Shown piece after piece: positions 6,001 through 6,452 of a stretch of DNA of 6,452 nt. The number at the start of each line of letters is the position of its first letter. Position 1 is the stretch's first letter. Source of the DNA: Candidatus Didemnitutus sp. (lineage in GTDB: Bacteria > Verrucomicrobiota > Verrucomicrobiia > Opitutales > Opitutaceae). Below the pieces are notes generated by a model that did no database searches, had not been told where the DNA came from, and was given only the letters and a program-made list of their open reading frames with translations. A program made the position numbers and the translations under genes. Location of the stretch: positions 1 through 6,452 of the forward strand of contig JAUXOH010000054.1 in assembly GCA_030682505.1 (NCBI GenBank), in the 5' to 3' direction.

Positions 6001-6452
6001 TCAGCAGAGTTGATCGTCGGGCGATTCGAGGAGGGTGGCAAGGATCGCACGCAAGGCCGCGGGTGGGTGCGTGGCGCGGCTCGCCTGTTGAATGAAGGCG
6101 GTGACCTGACCGACGAGTTGCTCATCGTTGGCGCGATGGGGGAGCGCCAAGGCGAGCAAGGCGCGCGCCGCCTCACCGGCCGGCAGCCGCGCCCATTGCT
6201 CGAAGCGCGCCTGCGGAAAGGTGTAGTCGCTCCGATTTCCCGCGGCGCGGAGCGCGGCCCGTTCATCGCCATTCAGCAGGTCTTCGGGCAATGGACTGAG
6301 GACGGAATTGATCGTGGCGCGCCGGGCCGCGAGAGTGGCGGAGTTGATCCAATTGCGTCCGCCGACCCAGCCGCGAACATTGGGCGGATTGAAGGGCATC
6401 TGCCCCATCTGGCGGAGCAGGGCGATGGACCGGCGGGGAAGCGGCACCGGAG
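6001..6452 (-). CDS. DUF1800 family protein, C-terminal part (5' end outside window)
   Basis: These are the last roughly 149 residues of a DUF1800 (PF08811) protein; the frame is open through the right edge. The GTG at 6445-6447 is an internal valine codon, not a start, because the family is usually some 450-600 residues long. The recognisable C-terminal signature is LLRQMGQMPFNPPNVRGW followed by GGRNWINSATLAAR. The end, ILATLLESPDDQ, matches the usual closing pattern of the family (SPEFQ-like). The middle part (about 45-130) is Ala-rich and helical with no special motif. The stop codon at 6001-6003 lies 3 nt upstream of the DUF1501 start codon, so the two genes are read from one message, DUF1800 first. 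No function is established for the family; frequent pairing with exported DUF1501 suggests they work together in the cell envelope. Confidence 0.92.
   Translation of the reverse strand, partial: PVPLPRRSIALLRQMGQMPFNPPNVRGWVGGRNWINSATLAARRATINSVLSPLPEDLLNGDERAALRAAGNRSDYTFPQARFEQWARLPAGEAARALLALALPHRANDEQLVGQVTAFIQQASRATHPPAALRAILATLLESPDDQLC

Noticed and set aside
1..6452. CRISPR arrays, tRNA/rRNA genes, insertion sequences, attachment sites, riboswitches
   Set aside because: Nearly all of the window is accounted for by coding sequence with known families. I saw no spaced direct repeats, terminal inverted repeats, transposase motifs or RNA-gene signatures, and no gap between genes exceeds about 95 nt.

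Overview
The window is about 6.5 kb of GC-rich, gene-dense bacterial chromosome. It holds four genes on the plus strand (one cut by the left edge) converging on two genes on the minus strand (one cut by the right edge). A DUF1501/DUF1800 pair, an FtsH protease of the style I associate with Verrucomicrobiota, and a UDP-glucose dehydrogenase of the animal/plant type together suggest Verrucomicrobiota, possibly Opitutales, with Planctomycetota as an alternative. This placement comes from remembered family patterns, not from a search.

Layout: (1) 1-1034, the C-terminal half of the membrane protease FtsH, closed by a strong hairpin/T-tract terminator at 1061-1086. (2) 1127-2410, a fold-type I PLP-dependent aminotransferase of the class I/II (2-aminoadipate/MocR-like) group. 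(3) 2473-3840, a complete UDP-glucose 6-dehydrogenase that makes UDP-glucuronate for surface polysaccharides. (4) 3897-4718, a short patatin-like phospholipase with an intact Ser-Asp dyad. (5) On the minus strand, a DUF1800 gene (6452 down to 6001, its start beyond the right edge) followed after 3 nt by a Tat-exported DUF1501 gene (5997-4747).

How they fit together: FtsH is a separate transcription unit because of its terminator. The aminotransferase, dehydrogenase and patatin genes follow on one strand with gaps of 62 and 56 nt and no clear terminator between them. They could be co-transcribed, but no shared pathway is evident. The DUF1800-DUF1501 pair is almost certainly an operon and its product is exported; its function is not established. 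The two strands meet tail to tail across a 28-nt gap.

Nothing here looks like a mobile element, CRISPR array, RNA gene, defence island or clearly undescribed system; most of the window is ordinary housekeeping and surface-metabolism content. The points most worth a second look are the eukaryote-type UDP-glucose dehydrogenase, an unusual cofactor-lysine neighbourhood in the aminotransferase, and the metal-site-like motifs in the exported DUF1501 protein.
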